A stretch of DNA of 64,000 nt, taken from the NCBI RefSeq assembly GCF_000247815.1, contig NC_021677.1:42382864-42446863 (forward strand). Direction: 5' to 3'. This document shows positions 35,335 through 53,632 of the stretch, piece after piece. The stretch comes from Ficedula albicollis (lineage: Eukaryota > Chordata > Aves > Passeriformes > Muscicapidae). A model generated the notes under the pieces. It searched no databases and was not told the DNA's origin. It saw only the letters and a list, made by a program, of their open reading frames with translations. The translations under genes were made by a program, and so were the position numbers. The stretch's first letter is position 1. Every line of letters begins with the position of its first letter.

Positions 35335-38300
35335 AGGAAATCGAAACTGCCCACCTGTGTTGCAAGCCTGAGGCTGTCGGCAGCTGTCACATCATCCATC
35401 ACCTGCCTTCCCTGCTCTCTGGGGCCCTGGGCTGGCAGAGCAGGGAGAAGCCATCCCTACCTCCCAGAGCAGGGTGACTGGCCAGGCTATCCAGATCTGA
35501 GCTCCCGAACGGCAGCATGTTTCTTGCTGTACAACCCAAACATTTCCTGAGTTGGTACTCAGGCTGTATAGGAGGAGTTGTACTTGTTCTAAAGGGTGGA
35601 ATTCTCCTGTGCAGTGAGGAGAGACACCTGGAGCTGGTCAGTGCAGGATTTGGCAAGTGAGGCTGCTGGGGCCAAGTCAGAGGCTTGGGATGAAACAGGT
35701 CATCTGTGGCCAAGTTTGAGAGCTGCTGAAAGCAGGGCAAGCTGATGGGTCTCCTGATATCTTCTGCAGCAGCCTTGCTTTTGAGACCTTGTCAGGTACT
35801 TTGGGGCAAGATGTTACAGTCTCTTGGAAGAGCTAGCACTGGGCTTATGTAGTTTAAACTTGAACTGCTTGGATGATCTAAGTCACCCCTAGCCTAATGT
35901 AAAATCTGACACCCCTCATCCCCCCTTACCCCCCATATCTAGCACTGGATTGAGCCATTTTTGCATACAGGCCAAACCCAAATGTTCCAGTGGAGGCAAT
36001 AAAATTACTCTGGCTTGAGGAGCTTCAGGCGTCAAGAAAAGAAAGGAAGGAGATACAAGGGAGCATAAACTTCACAGAGTTCGATAAAGAAAGGTGTCCA
36101 AGATTAACAACTGACTGGTAGAAGTGTGAATTCCCAAATTCTAGGGCATATGTTTTTATAAATATGCATGTTGGGTATTTTCTCTTAGAAGTTTGCCTTG
36201 TTCATTGGGCCTCATGCCTTGATATGCTTTGTCACAGCCCAAAGCTGTAAGGGATGAGGAGCGTGGGAGGAGTCTAGAGAAGAATCCATTTGGTGAAAAC
36301 ACATATACATTGCTGAGATACATTGCTCTACAAGGTGAAATCTCATCATGGTACCTCATGAATGTACTTGCTGCGTCCATTTTTCTTTTTCTGATGTTTC
36401 AGTTTTAGAAGTCTCAGTACTCAGAGTGATGTCTTCTCCAGGCTGTTTGGTTTGGGAACAGAAGGTGGTATGGAAAAGTTTTGCATCACTGCGTGCTGGT
36501 GTCTGTGCAAGGAACCTGCACGGTTTGTTGAGCGCCTCTGTGGGCAGCAGCCATGATATCTATATTTAGTAAACTGCTCTGTCTGCTCACTGCTGGCCAA
36601 ATCCTGGTACCTGGTAGCTTTTACAGATCTGTTGCTAGGAAATATGCTTGGTTCTACAAAAGTGCAGAAGGCTTACCTGTGTTAGTTTAGGAGAATGCTG
36701 TGTTTAATTTTACAAATCAACAAATTGCTAGAACATCAAGACAATATACTCTATCATTTTTCTTTAACATTAGTTTTCTGTCATTTTGGTGTTTGGTAGC
36801 CTGAAGATTTGGCTACTGTGTATTACCAGTGCCCCCTCCCGGATAGGACCAGGTTTGTTCTCAGCTGCCTGGCCCCTCCAGTGCTTCCCTTGAAGCACAA
36901 CTATGCTGAGCCATGGCTCATGAAAAACTCAGCTCCTGCTTTCTCTGCCTGTTGCCAGGTGGCCCTACCACACAATGATAAAATCTCAGGAAAGATTCTA
37001 GATTGTTTTGATCAAGAGACAATTTTCATAAATGCAAGGGTTTGGGATTTTTTTATCCTGTAGAGAGGGGACAGGTCAAGTGTTTGCTGCATTTATTCTG
37101 CTTTTGCTGCTCACAAACTAGATAATAAAAAGGCTGGATTATGCTTCATGTGATATGAAAACCTGGAAGTATCATACTTCTTAACTCTCTAAGGAATAAG
37201 AAACTTACTTTTCTGTGATAGAAAATGCTTCATAAAAGCGTGTTGTGAGCCTGCTCTCTGTACAGTGAAACCCAGGCACGAGGAGAGGAATTGGTTTAGC
37301 CAGAATATTCCAGCAGATTTGCAGGAACAGCCTTGAGTTCCTGCTTTACTGTTCTGTGCCCTGTAGATTGAGTTCTACTGCTTCAGCTCAGTACAAACTA
37401 CTGAGCAGAGTGATAACAGATCGTGGGATCTGGTTGGGATCTTGTGAAAGGTTTGAATTCATAAGATACTGTTCTCATACACAATTACTGTGTAATTTCC
37501 AGCCTGTGACTGATCTGTCTTTGCCCATGCCAAAGGAATACTTGTCCCTACGTGCTTATTATGTCCTTCTCTGTCTTCTGTTCCCTATGCATAGGAGGTA
37601 TATTTTTTTATTAGGGTCTGGCTGCTTTTCATCAGGAATAACTCCTGTCCTGCCGTGACAGCTGTTGAGCTGAAGTATTTTTTTTCCCCTTGCTAGGTGC
37701 TCAGATTGGGTCATTTGCTGTTTGTGGTGTTTGGACAAATTTTATTTCTTGCATGTCTTACTGTTCAGTAAATTGCAGCCACAGATTTCTGTCTTTAATG
37801 GGGCAATAAAGAATCCTTCACTCTCTGCAAGCCTATCTCCCATCATGGTCTCCTGTGGAAAATCTTTGGAGTTTATATGTGCATCATGCCTCAGAGGGAG
37901 CCATCAAACAAGACTTGGGGCTGTACTGGGAAGGGGTTTATTAACCTGACTGATGTGAATGAAGGCTGCAGGATACTAAGAGACTTAACTACTGAGGGTG
38001 GAGAGACTCTGTAGATAAGAACTGCTTATGGAAGGACAATTTAGCAACAGGGTGATAAAGCTGCAACCATTTCACTCCCGTGTGACAAATGGAACAACAA
38101 AAAACTTTGTAGGAAAGTTCAGTTATTATTATGGACTAGGTTTCAGGATAGATTCTGGGGGTCTTGCTTCAGGAGAATGGTTTATGGTTCACTAAGTTAT
38201 TTAGAGCTCTTCATCGAAGTGCTCCCCTTGAGCTGTAAATTGTCCATCTGACAACTGCAAAGTGATAGTACTGGGGACAGATGAGAATGTCCTGGGGAAT

Positions 38301-38605
38301 CCCTAGGCTTGCCAGCCTTAGATGAGATCTGTGTATATAGAGCCACATACATAACTTTCTCCTAATAAGGTGGGTTTTTTCCATGTGTATTTTGTTGTAT
38401 CTGATCTACCAGCAGATGGGAGTCTGTCAGCACAGCTCCTTCCACAATGGTTAAAAGCAGATGAGTTCAGATGGGTCTCAGGGATCCTTACTTCCCCTTC
38501 ATCATGGCAGGTCATTGGAGACAATGTTTTATCGTTTGGCAATTACTGTCTTATTCTCTCTTCCACATTTATTAAGTTCAGGAGTTATATCCCTCGGTCA
38601 AATAC

Positions 38606-38707
38606 ATAGTTCTTTTTTATTTTATTTTTCCTTTTTTTTTTAAACCTTTTCTATTTTCTTTTTCTTTCATTTTTTAAAATTTTTGTTTTACTTCCCACTG
38701 CATCCAG
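38606..38707 (+). repeat. Long pyrimidine-rich tract before candidate exon
   Basis: About 90 of roughly 100 nt are T or C, with few purines, ending 'cccactgcatccag'. It can be read as low-complexity DNA or as an unusually long polypyrimidine tract of a 3' splice site. Confidence 0.6.
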
Positions 38708-38804
38708 AAAAAGAAAAGCTTCCTGGAGGATATAAAGCAGATTATCAGCAGAGATGCAGATAAGATAATGCACTACTTCATCTCTGAGGTGCTGGCCTTC
38801 ACAG
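38708..38804 (+). other. Candidate coding exon, protein unknown
   Basis: An exceptionally pyrimidine-rich tract and 'catccag' acceptor precede 97 nt. Only one frame is open, reading KKKSFLEDIKQ, then IISRDADKIMHY, then FISEVLAFT. This is a plausible amphipathic helical sequence with coding-like codon choice. The donor ACAG then GTCAAA at 38805 is weak. Without a splice the frame would stop at 38828 after GQILVP. It does not join in phase directly to the candidate at 9161-9235. I cannot assign a gene. It is the best coding candidate in the window but could be chance. Confidence 0.33.
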
Positions 38805-38828
38805 GTCAAATATTAGTTCCTTAAATGC

Positions 38829-41800
38829 AAGCTCACACTTGCACTGTTTTACACATTGCTATGTAGTTCAGCAGTTGGTGGATGTTTCAGGTGTCTGCTC
38901 TACTAGCAGGGATGTTTAACTTGAAGCTTGAGGGGTGTAGGGGGCAGCTTAATTATCAAAGGCTCAAAAGAGTAGGTCAGGTTTGGGTACATTGGCAAAG
39001 CAGTTTCCAGAGTTCTAAGTTCAAAACAAAATGGCCTTTTGCTGTGCAGATCTCATTTACTTTCCTCTAATTGGTCCCTCATCAACTGCCCTAGCAGGAC
39101 ATATCTTCAGAAATTCTGCTTACATTGACAACTGTAGTTTTTTGTTGAGGACATCATGGCATTCCTGCATTGTAAAACTCTGCTGCCTGCCTCTGGCTTT
39201 AGCACAAATCTCATTCTCAATGAAAGATCATCTAATTTACATTCTTGGGTAGCTAAGGGGAACTATGTTATATCTCTACGTAACAGCTGAATTTACTTTC
39301 ACTGTATCCATCGTTTTGCTGCTCTATGAGATTCTGGTTGATTTTCTATCATTGTTTCTCCTTATTTCCCTGTTTTGTACTTTCCTCATCAGAATGAGAG
39401 TCTGGAACAAGGCTGTAATGGGCAGGATTTCTCTTGCCCCCAGCCAGGAGTCAAGCCTGTCATGGCAAACTGACTGAAGGCTGGCATGAGGGATTGGAGG
39501 GGGAAGCTAGCCAGGGTTTGCAGGCATGCAGCCACACAGCCCTGTTACTGAGACTGAAAAGAAAACCCAACAATCTGGTGGGGCTGATTGGTGAAAACCA
39601 TGGTACCTGATTATTCTTTGTTCTGTGGAGGAAGACCAAACATCAGGAACTGTCGTGAAGAGGTGAGTAGGCAGAGATCATGTGCAAAGTTGAGGTGACA
39701 CATGCATATTTTCAATCATTGTGGTAAACAGTTGAATTTCTTCTGACAAGGGATGGGCATGGGCCAAACCTGCTGATTGCAGAAACCTCCTGATGGGTGT
39801 TTTACCACTTTTCTCATTTGGCCCTGGAGTCCTCCACAGAACAAACGGTGGACGGTGATTTATGACTGCTACTGAATAAAGATCTACCTATATTTGCTTA
39901 CAAGCACAAAGTACAAATAAACCAGGCTTTAGGAGAGAAGGTAAATAGACAGTGGTCTGGAACATATGCTATGAGTAAGACTCTATGAGACCTGAACTGC
40001 AGATCAGTTTGGAAAGCATAAGAAGAGGTCATGAGGAGCTCAGAGGCAATACTCAGGGTTAAGTATGGTGTGTCAAAATGCCATTGATCTCTAGAAGATG
40101 GAAACCTCTCATTCTGGAGCACATGGCTTAGTATGTAGGAGGTTTGCCATTTGACATTAGCTAAAGGTGCTTTGCCATGCTTGTGCCTATTTATGTTAAT
40201 GGAGTCAATGTGGGTTGACTTCATCATTCATTTCAACAGTGAGTACTTCTAGACTGAGTTTTTTGTAGGCCCTGTGAAACTGATGGTGACATGATTTGAG
40301 TGGTATTGGGTGGAATGTTATATAGTGCTTCAAATTATGTGATTGTCAGATGTTTTTATAGCACATAAATTACATCCGTACGTTGAATTGATGCATAATT
40401 GTTTGGAAAAGGTTATGTTAATTTCAGCCTATAGCATATGCACAGTTGTTTACTTAAACTCTTTCTTTCTATAGAGTGGTCCTGTGAATAGTATGATATT
40501 TCATGCTGTGCTTTTGGATGCCTGTGGATTTATGTTGACAAATTAAGCAAATGTCAAACATGCATACTTTGTAGGTACATTTCATATCTTCCTAGTGCTG
40601 GTCCTCAGTACATAGTGATCTTTTCCCAACACTTAGATTTGTAAAACCACTTAGAAGATAATTGGAAAAATCCTGTGGATAAGTGCTTTCAGAACAGTCC
40701 AAACTGGATGGACCCAACATTGGGAGTAAAGAGCAATATTGTATAACTTGATGAAGGTTATTCAGTGGATGCTGGTGGCTCTTCAGCCATAACTAAATTA
40801 CTTGAAAGAGAGGTGATGCTGTCATGTAAACAGTGGGTTTTTGGACAGTAGAATTATTGGAAAAGCAGATATGTTCTTAGCCTCATCCATTTAGGGCCCA
40901 CATTCTCCCTGGTATCTGGAATTCCTGCTTGCCACCCACCTAAGATCAACTTTTATCAGGACCTGAGGTTTTTGGTATGTCCTTGGCCAGTTCATAGTCC
41001 TCTTGCTGCTCTTAGCCTAAGAAGAGCCTGACACATTTCTAGAAACTTCTACTTGACTTCATGCAAGTCCATCATGTGATGTTAATAACTACTCAGGAAT
41101 ATAAAATGATTGAGAGGGAGATTGGGAAGCAGAAGAGAAGGGAGAGAGCAAATAAGGACGTGGAGCATTGTTAGTGGGTAGGGGAAGTTGGGATACTTGT
41201 TCCTGATTATGTTTAAAGAGGAATCGTGAGTCTGATGATCTTTGTATTCTCAAGGCTTCTAATCCGCTTGCTCTAATCCTCTTACAGCATCTGTTCTATT
41301 GGACTTTTATCTGATCTCTCTGTCTCTCAAACAATCTGTTGAAGCTCCCCATGTTGAGTCACTTTTGCCCCTTCCCTAGAGAGACATTTTGGTATTTTCT
41401 TGCTCAAATGGAGTCAATGGATTCTGCTTATTCTGCAGTCCTTGAGGCTAATCTGGAGTAATTTAAGACATAATTTGGCTGCATCCTTCAGTCATCTGGA
41501 TTTGGTGTAGCTGGCAATGGGAGCTGTGACACCCCTAGTTCTCTGCTATATAGCAAAATTTACAATTGTGGTAAAAATTTTTTGAGATTTGAAATAGCAA
41601 AGAATGTATTTATTTGGATTTTTTTTTCCAGTGGTAACTAAACAAAAAGTAAAATCTGGAGAAAATGTGCTTTAGGCTTCTCTGTTTATTAAATCACGAT
41701 ATAACTAGAGTGGTCAAACTACCCTACTTCCTAAATTCAAATTCTCTTCCAGAGTGTTCATCAATGACTAGCAAAACACAATATCATCATGTCAAAAACT

Positions 41801-42900
41801 GAATTTCTGTGCTTTGAGCTAGAGAGCTTTTGAGAAAAAATTTCAACAATATCTGTAGTGAATCATTCCAAAGAAAACAGAGACAACTTTTAGGAACTGT
41901 ATTCTTTTCAGTAGCGCAGAGTGAAAAGTTATTAGCAGAACTCTGGAGATTTTAGGCTGCAATTATATCTTATAAAGTATTGAAAACTTGGTCTCAGTTA
42001 TTGGTTTAGCTCCAGCCATGTAGAAACAGCTGAGATGAATATGTGCAATTTGAATAGAAACAGAGTTTTGCATTGGAGAACATGTCTCATGCCCTTGTGT
42101 GTAACAAAGTGGAGTCTCTTTTGCCTCCCATAATGCTCTTTCCCCATGACTGTTGGAAGACCAAGCACTATTTCTGGGAAGTATGGAATAGAAGCATTTA
42201 GCTGCATTTGGTGATCCTAAAGGAAAGCAGACTGCCCTGTCTGGGACTTTTGATTTGTCTCTTTAAAGTGACATGAGGACAAAAGCCATGATCAGTACAG
42301 TAGCTTATTTGATTTCCACTGCACAAAACCAAGTAGGCAACAGCAGCAAGATATCAGGACCTTGATTTTTTTTTTTTTTTTAAGCAAGGTAGAAGCTTTG
42401 TGGTTTATCAAAGCATTAAAAAACCACTCAGATATTGCTCTTTTTGAGGACAAAAGCCTGACACGTCCAAAAAACACACACACTGTGGGACACAGATCCT
42501 GCTGGCTCTCAGTAGCTTCTCCTTCTGGTCCCGCTGCCTCTCTACCCGAGTGCCAATCCACTGACTTAATGAAGGCTAACGGTGTAATTAATCACACGCA
42601 CCCGCAGCACAGCGGTTCATGAGACCTGAGTAAATGTGACAGCTGCTCTGAGGGAGAAAGGGGGGAAAAGCCCACAATGATGACAAGAAGGAAAACAAGA
42701 TCTTTGGCAAAAAGCAGCAGTCAAAGGAAAAAGCAAAGAGATGGGCTGGGAGCCTTTATGAGCAAGGCAGAAAGCAGTCTCACCCTGCTGTTCTGTACTA
42801 AAGTGTCTCCAGACATTTGCTTTTCTCTTTCTACCTTTGGCTGCTATTTTCTTCAAATTATGCTTGAAGGCTTTTCCTCATTTCATTCCTTTTTTGTTTC
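38829..42900. other. Non-coding stretch
   Basis: No recognisable gene or repeat. The part at about 42530-42640 has several CpGs next to a TTAATTAAT-like motif ('gtgtaattaatcacacg') and might be regulatory. A T/A-rich tract is at 42366-42382. Confidence 0.5.
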
Positions 42901-42918
42901 TTTTTTTTTTTTTTTTTT
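42901..42918. repeat. Poly-T tract left of the C run
   Basis: An 18-nt T run separated from the C run by a single A at 42919. It is preceded by further T-rich sequence from about 42875. Confidence 0.95.
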
Positions 42919-48149
<5,231 letters not shown>

Positions 48150-49171
48150 TATAGGATTTGGTGATTTTCTGATAAGTTCACGTGAATGTGCAGCTGTTTG
48201 TGGGAAAATGCCAGCACATGTAGACATACACTTATGATAGGAGACTTAGAGGTATGTTATTTCATGCATTTGTGGGTTATCCATAAATTTAAATTTCTAC
48301 ACAGACAGGAAAGATCTTCTTTTGGTTTGCTTTTTATCTTAATATTTGTGACCAGCTGGTGCAGCCATGAAAACAGTGGTTGGCCAGACTAAGAATTTAT
48401 ACAGCTTAATGAGATCAGCTCAAACAAGACCACCCACCTTAAAATTCTCTCCAGCTCTCTGCTTCCTATCTCCATTAAATAGCAAAGATCTCTGTTGCTT
48501 TGAGGCTAAGGGAATGAGGAAATGCTGCATGCCTAGTTACAGAAGCATTGTGTTTCCTTCAACATGACAAATGGTACAGTGTCCCACACTGAGCTGATTG
48601 GAATGGAAGATGCTCCCAATCTCTTGCTGCAATACTTTCCTGCAATACTGAAGCCATTGTCTGTTTTCAGCCACAGGCTCTTACAGACCTCGTGTTGTAG
48701 TGTTTCTGTCACTATAAAAGTCAAGATCAGTGTTTGTCATTTCACTGGCCCAGGTCAGGACAAAGAGAGTTGCAGTGCTCCCATTTGTGCTTCCTGCTTC
48801 AGCTGAGGAATTGCATCAGGCTTTCCTCAAAGAGGAGGGAAGTTGATGGCAGCTGTCCATCGTAAGATGAACATGAGCCATAATGAGATGGCCGTAATGA
48901 CTCAACATCCAAAAGTGGATGTCTGTAGGAGAGCATAAAAACAAGGCACACTGTATTACACGTTTTGTGATGATTTCTGTCCAACACTGTCTCCCAGCCC
49001 AGCCAAGTGCTGGAGGGAAATGGTCCTGTAGTGGCCTCCTTCAGCACAGTAAAATCTGGGGGATGTGATGTCAGGAGAATCTATTTTCTTTTGTGCTTGC
49101 TCTTCTAAAAGCCTCTGGCAATTTGCTGAGGAAAGGAAGGAATATCTTTTCATAGAGCCTTTGGTGGTGTT
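48150..49171. repeat. 1022-bp tandem duplication, unit 1
   Basis: Repeated head-to-tail at 49172-50193 with two differences seen: C/T near 48181/49203 and C/T near 48992/50014. Identity is about 99.8%. The junction has about 1 bp of ambiguity. No known repeat family or gene is recognised inside. The open frames it contains are duplicated passengers. Confidence 0.97.
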
Positions 49172-50193
49172 TATAGGATTTGGTGATTTTCTGATAAGTT
49201 CATGTGAATGTGCAGCTGTTTGTGGGAAAATGCCAGCACATGTAGACATACACTTATGATAGGAGACTTAGAGGTATGTTATTTCATGCATTTGTGGGTT
49301 ATCCATAAATTTAAATTTCTACACAGACAGGAAAGATCTTCTTTTGGTTTGCTTTTTATCTTAATATTTGTGACCAGCTGGTGCAGCCATGAAAACAGTG
49401 GTTGGCCAGACTAAGAATTTATACAGCTTAATGAGATCAGCTCAAACAAGACCACCCACCTTAAAATTCTCTCCAGCTCTCTGCTTCCTATCTCCATTAA
49501 ATAGCAAAGATCTCTGTTGCTTTGAGGCTAAGGGAATGAGGAAATGCTGCATGCCTAGTTACAGAAGCATTGTGTTTCCTTCAACATGACAAATGGTACA
49601 GTGTCCCACACTGAGCTGATTGGAATGGAAGATGCTCCCAATCTCTTGCTGCAATACTTTCCTGCAATACTGAAGCCATTGTCTGTTTTCAGCCACAGGC
49701 TCTTACAGACCTCGTGTTGTAGTGTTTCTGTCACTATAAAAGTCAAGATCAGTGTTTGTCATTTCACTGGCCCAGGTCAGGACAAAGAGAGTTGCAGTGC
49801 TCCCATTTGTGCTTCCTGCTTCAGCTGAGGAATTGCATCAGGCTTTCCTCAAAGAGGAGGGAAGTTGATGGCAGCTGTCCATCGTAAGATGAACATGAGC
49901 CATAATGAGATGGCCGTAATGACTCAACATCCAAAAGTGGATGTCTGTAGGAGAGCATAAAAACAAGGCACACTGTATTACACGTTTTGTGATGATTTCT
50001 GTCCAACACTGTCTCTCAGCCCAGCCAAGTGCTGGAGGGAAATGGTCCTGTAGTGGCCTCCTTCAGCACAGTAAAATCTGGGGGATGTGATGTCAGGAGA
50101 ATCTATTTTCTTTTGTGCTTGCTCTTCTAAAAGCCTCTGGCAATTTGCTGAGGAAAGGAAGGAATATCTTTTCATAGAGCCTTTGGTGGTGTT
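49172..50193. repeat. 1022-bp tandem duplication, unit 2
   Basis: Direct copy of 48150-49171. Its right end is exactly the left end of the 122-bp tandem duplication that follows, the same arrangement as at 23609. It is recent, or an assembly duplication. Confidence 0.97.
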
Positions 50194-50436
50194 GCTGTCT
50201 GAGAGGTTTTTCACAAGGGGCAAACATGGGAAACAAACATGAATGCTATCTGTATACTGTTAGTTCCTCTAGCATGTGATAGAATTGTGTCAGGAGCTGG
50301 AGACACCCATGAAGTGCTGTCTGAGAGGTTTTTCACAAGGGGCAAATGTGGGAAACAAACATGAATGCTATCTGCATACTGTTAGTTCCTCTAGCATGTG
50401 ATAGAACTGTGTCAGGAGCTGGAGACACCCATGAAC
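50193..50436. repeat. 122-bp tandem duplication (two units)
   Basis: Units at 50193-50314 and 50315-50436 both begin 'tgctgtctgagaggttttt' and end near 'gacacccatgaa'. About four differences (acatg/atgtg, tgtata/tgcata, gaattg/gaactg) give roughly 3% divergence, older than the abutting 1022-bp event. Confidence 0.96.
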
Positions 50437-52483
50437 AGAGGCTGTTTTGTAGAAGTCAGATGTGAATGCTGAAACACTGGTGTCAGGAGTGAACCTGGAT
50501 CTCCAGGGGGCAGCTTGAGGACTTCCTTCAATGTATTTTATGTGTGGGAATTAACTCTGACATTTTCAGGGCTGATTAGTGTATGGGGGTGGGCTCATGG
50601 CAGTGATGGAAACTTGGAGGCAGATGATTTTAGGGGCTGAACAAGGGAGGGTTCATCTCAGAGTACTGACATTTGGGCTGAGTACTCTGGAGCAAGAGTA
50701 TCTAGGAAGGTTGGTGAGCTAAAGAAGGCTGTTTGTTTCTGCCTTGTCAACTCAGTCACCCTTGGTTTTCTGTCTTACAGCTTTGAAAATACAGAGACTG
50801 CTTAAACTGATTTATAGCTCTACATCAAGTGATAATATCATGAGGCCTATGAGAAGTCTGAACCAGACTTCATGACCTGCTATATTGTTTGGTTCTTGCA
50901 AAAGCTGCTGGGACTTGTTGCTGTAACTAATACATTGATGGGATTGACAAGAGAGTCTCTTTTGACTGTCTTGTGCATGTTTGAATTATGGAAGCAGCTT
51001 GAGGTATTTCTTGTAACAAACTGAATGGCACCATAACTAACCAAATAGAAGGCAGTACAGGATAAATCAGTTTTAGTAGGCTTTTTATTCAGACAGTGAA
51101 GAGCTACCCATTGTAAATGGGGAAAGACTAGGTCAGATCAGTGGCAGCTGAATGCTGTCTTACTGCTGAGGGGATAAGTTGATGTGAATAACAGAGGATT
51201 CAAAACTATTACAGGATTTTCTTTTTTGGAAATGCGGTCTGCCACATTTTCCCTCTCCCTTGCTTTATGAGAAGGTGAGGAAGTGCCTAGAAGAATGTCA
51301 GAAGGTTAGCAGTACACAAATAGGAGAGGATGAGATTGTATTTTCTGTATGTTTCTCTGACTATTAAGATTACAGAGCAATCTTAGGCATGCAAAATTTT
51401 ATATTGTAGCAACTACAACAATTTACTTTATTACTTACTGTTATATTAACTTTATTGTGTCAGATTTCCCAAGATTTAATGCTGGATGCTATTTCAAACT
51501 GTGATTCTTTGAAAATTATACCTTAGATTAACTTGAAATAAGATTGAGAATCCTCCTTAGCATATACTTCATGATGTGAAACTGTCAAAGCCTTTATTTC
51601 TTGAAAACATCACTTAGGGTGTACGGTCATCTGTCTTACCTATTTCTAAATTTGAAATCTTCATTTCATACGAATAACCACTCAAAAATAAGTCATTTTA
51701 GTCCTCAACCTGTTCCTCTGAGAAGACAGACAACTGTTACTGCAAACCCAGAGAGCTGACACATTGGTGTCTGGGGGGCTCAAAGAGTCTTCAGCAGAAG
51801 ACATCTTGACCTAGTTGTTTGTATCATGTTTCCAAGGATGGTTTTGAAAGAGTGTTTCTGAATGCATCAACTAACAGCATTCACCAAAACCTTGTCCTTC
51901 AAAATACGTACTTTCCATTGTTGTTTTATGTTATTTATTCTGTTCTTTTTTTTTTTTTTTTTTTTTTGGCAGAATTAAAAGTAAGTGCTTTTGTTGCAAG
52001 TAAACCATAGCAGCTCTTACGCAGCAGCTGTTTTTCAGGTGAATGAACAAATGCTGTGAACTGATCAGTGTCAGATCTTAAATTATTAATCTAACAGTTA
52101 GAGAAAGCGTATGGCAACTCTCAAGATAAGGAGTTGATACACTGTAAAGATTTTGAGGCTTTTGCAGTGCAGGCAGTAATGTGAGATGCTGTTAAGATGA
52201 GTAACAAGCAGTGTGCAGGATGTAAACAAACAGGTCTGCCTTATGCACCTGATGTTGTCTAAATCAACATTAGACTTTCTAAACTAGGCAGACATTCACA
52301 GTCCTTCCTGGTTTTCTTCTTGCAGCAGGAGTGGAGATAGTTTTTTTGTTTTGTTTTGTTTTGGTTTTTTTTTTGTTTTTGTTTTTGTTTTTGGCATTAA
52401 TTTGCTTGAATGAAACATTCTAGAAAGTACCAGGAAGGTGGTAAGCTGGAAGAAAAGGGAATTTTGGAGCAGGGTGGTGTGGT
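50437..52483. other. Non-coding stretch with simple repeats
   Basis: No gene recognised. A 22-nt T run is at 51946-51967 and a T/G-rich simple repeat at 52341-52393. The rest is AT-rich unique sequence. Confidence 0.55.
52341..52393. repeat. (TTTTG)n / (TTTTTG)n simple repeat
   Basis: Imperfect array alternating runs of 4-9 T with single or double G over about 53 bp. Confidence 0.9.
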
Positions 52484-52871
52484 GAGGAAGCAATGGTTCA
52501 GGTAATGGAGAAGCACATCAGTCTCACCTTGGCTTACCTGACTCTGTGTGTCTCTTGGTGGGCTTACCAGCAGGCATTTCTTAAATGGGTTTCTTTAGGT
52601 CCCAGGTAAACCAAAAATTGGAGGTCACTTTCTTAATTTTTTGATCACTGGTACTAATGCTATTTTTTCCTTGCTTTGAGGAAGCAATGGTTCAGGTAAT
52701 GGAGAAGCACATCAGTCTCACCTTGGCTTACCTGACTCTGTGTGTCTCTTGGTGGGCTTACCAGCAGGCATTTCTTAAATGGGTTTCTTTAGGTCCTAGG
52801 TAAACCAAAAATTGGAGGTCACTTTCTTAATTATTTGGTCACTGGTACTAATGCTATTTTTTCCTTGCTCC
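52484..52871. repeat. 194-bp tandem duplication (two units)
   Basis: Units at 52484-52677 and 52678-52871 both begin 'gaggaagcaatggttcagg' and end 'ttttttccttgct'. About three differences (cccagg/cctagg, tttttgatc/tatttggtc) give roughly 1.5% divergence. Confidence 0.96.
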
Positions 52872-53514
52872 TGTAATTAATGACTTTTGGTATCAAGTCA
52901 ATAGCAGAGGCTAACAAACTGCTTTTTAGGTTATATTTAGGTGGGCAAAAGGCTGTTCTGATTTGAAAATCAGTTACCTTTCCAGACTTGGTCTGGTATT
53001 CCAAAGGAGTCTTTCCTTCCTTTCTTCTTGGGCCTTCTGCCACATGCAGTTGGTGGAAACATTCACTAAGAGAAATAAAAGGGTTTTTTCCTTTCTTATT
53101 GCAAAACATTCCACAGGTGAGAGGATGTCTGCAGCAGACCTGGCTGCTCTGCAGGGGACTTTTGGAATGATCAGGGTTTTGAAGAAGCTACAACGGTTCA
53201 TACTGCCCTAATTAAACAGTACTTGCTCTGAACTCATTACACTTTCCTGCCCTGTTTGCAAAAAAGTTCTTATGGCTGCTTTGTGGAAAGCTCTAGTTCC
53301 AGTGCTGATGTTTTGGCGACCCAGCTGGTGCTGGGAGGAGCAGGCACAGAGATAGGGAGTGCTGTTCATGCATTCTTTTTGAACGTTTCTGTAGTTTCTG
53401 TGGTTTGGTTTAGGTGCAGGCATACAGGGACTCTGTGGGGTGAGGAGTATGGATGTAGGCTGGAGTGGAAAAGAATCAGAGAAATAATATTTTATAACAT
53501 TTTTAATCTACAGC
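52872..53514. other. Non-coding stretch
   Basis: No recognisable repeat or gene. A pyrimidine tract and 'cattccacag' acceptor-like site lie near 53116, but the sequence after it begins GTGAGAGG and offers no convincing exon. Confidence 0.5.
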
Positions 53515-53632
53515 TGCAAAGGGTCTATGAGATCATTCCAGTCTCATGCCCTCTAATATACATCATGAGCTATAGATTTTTACAGACTTATCCTTGAATT
53601 GAGCCAACCCACCCCTGTGCATTTAACATATT
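53515..53632 (-). mobile_element. Old CR1-like LINE 3' end, antisense
   Basis: 'ctatgagatcattccagtc', 'catcatgagctatagattt' and 'ccttgaattgagccaaccc' follow the order of an old sauropsid CR1 3' end read in reverse complement ('gaggtcat..agtctga', 'cataacacaggccatagaa', 'cctgtattgagccc'). Divergence is high, so it is an ancient insertion predating most bird lineages. Ends are approximate. Confidence 0.5.

Larger units (their letters stand above)
33441..38606. other. Non-coding stretch
   Basis: No gene recognised. It holds a possible MIR relic at 34505-34580, a 16-bp perfect palindrome (catatatgcatatatg) at 34977-34992, and a CTCF-like motif at 35323-35334. The minus-strand open frame at 35399-35740 is proline- and leucine-rich with no family resemblance and is probably compositional. 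Confidence 0.5.

Noticed and set aside
48186..50009. Pairs of identical small open frames spaced 1022 bp apart
   Set aside because: Passengers of the 1022-bp duplication. Both strands are equally open, which points to chance.
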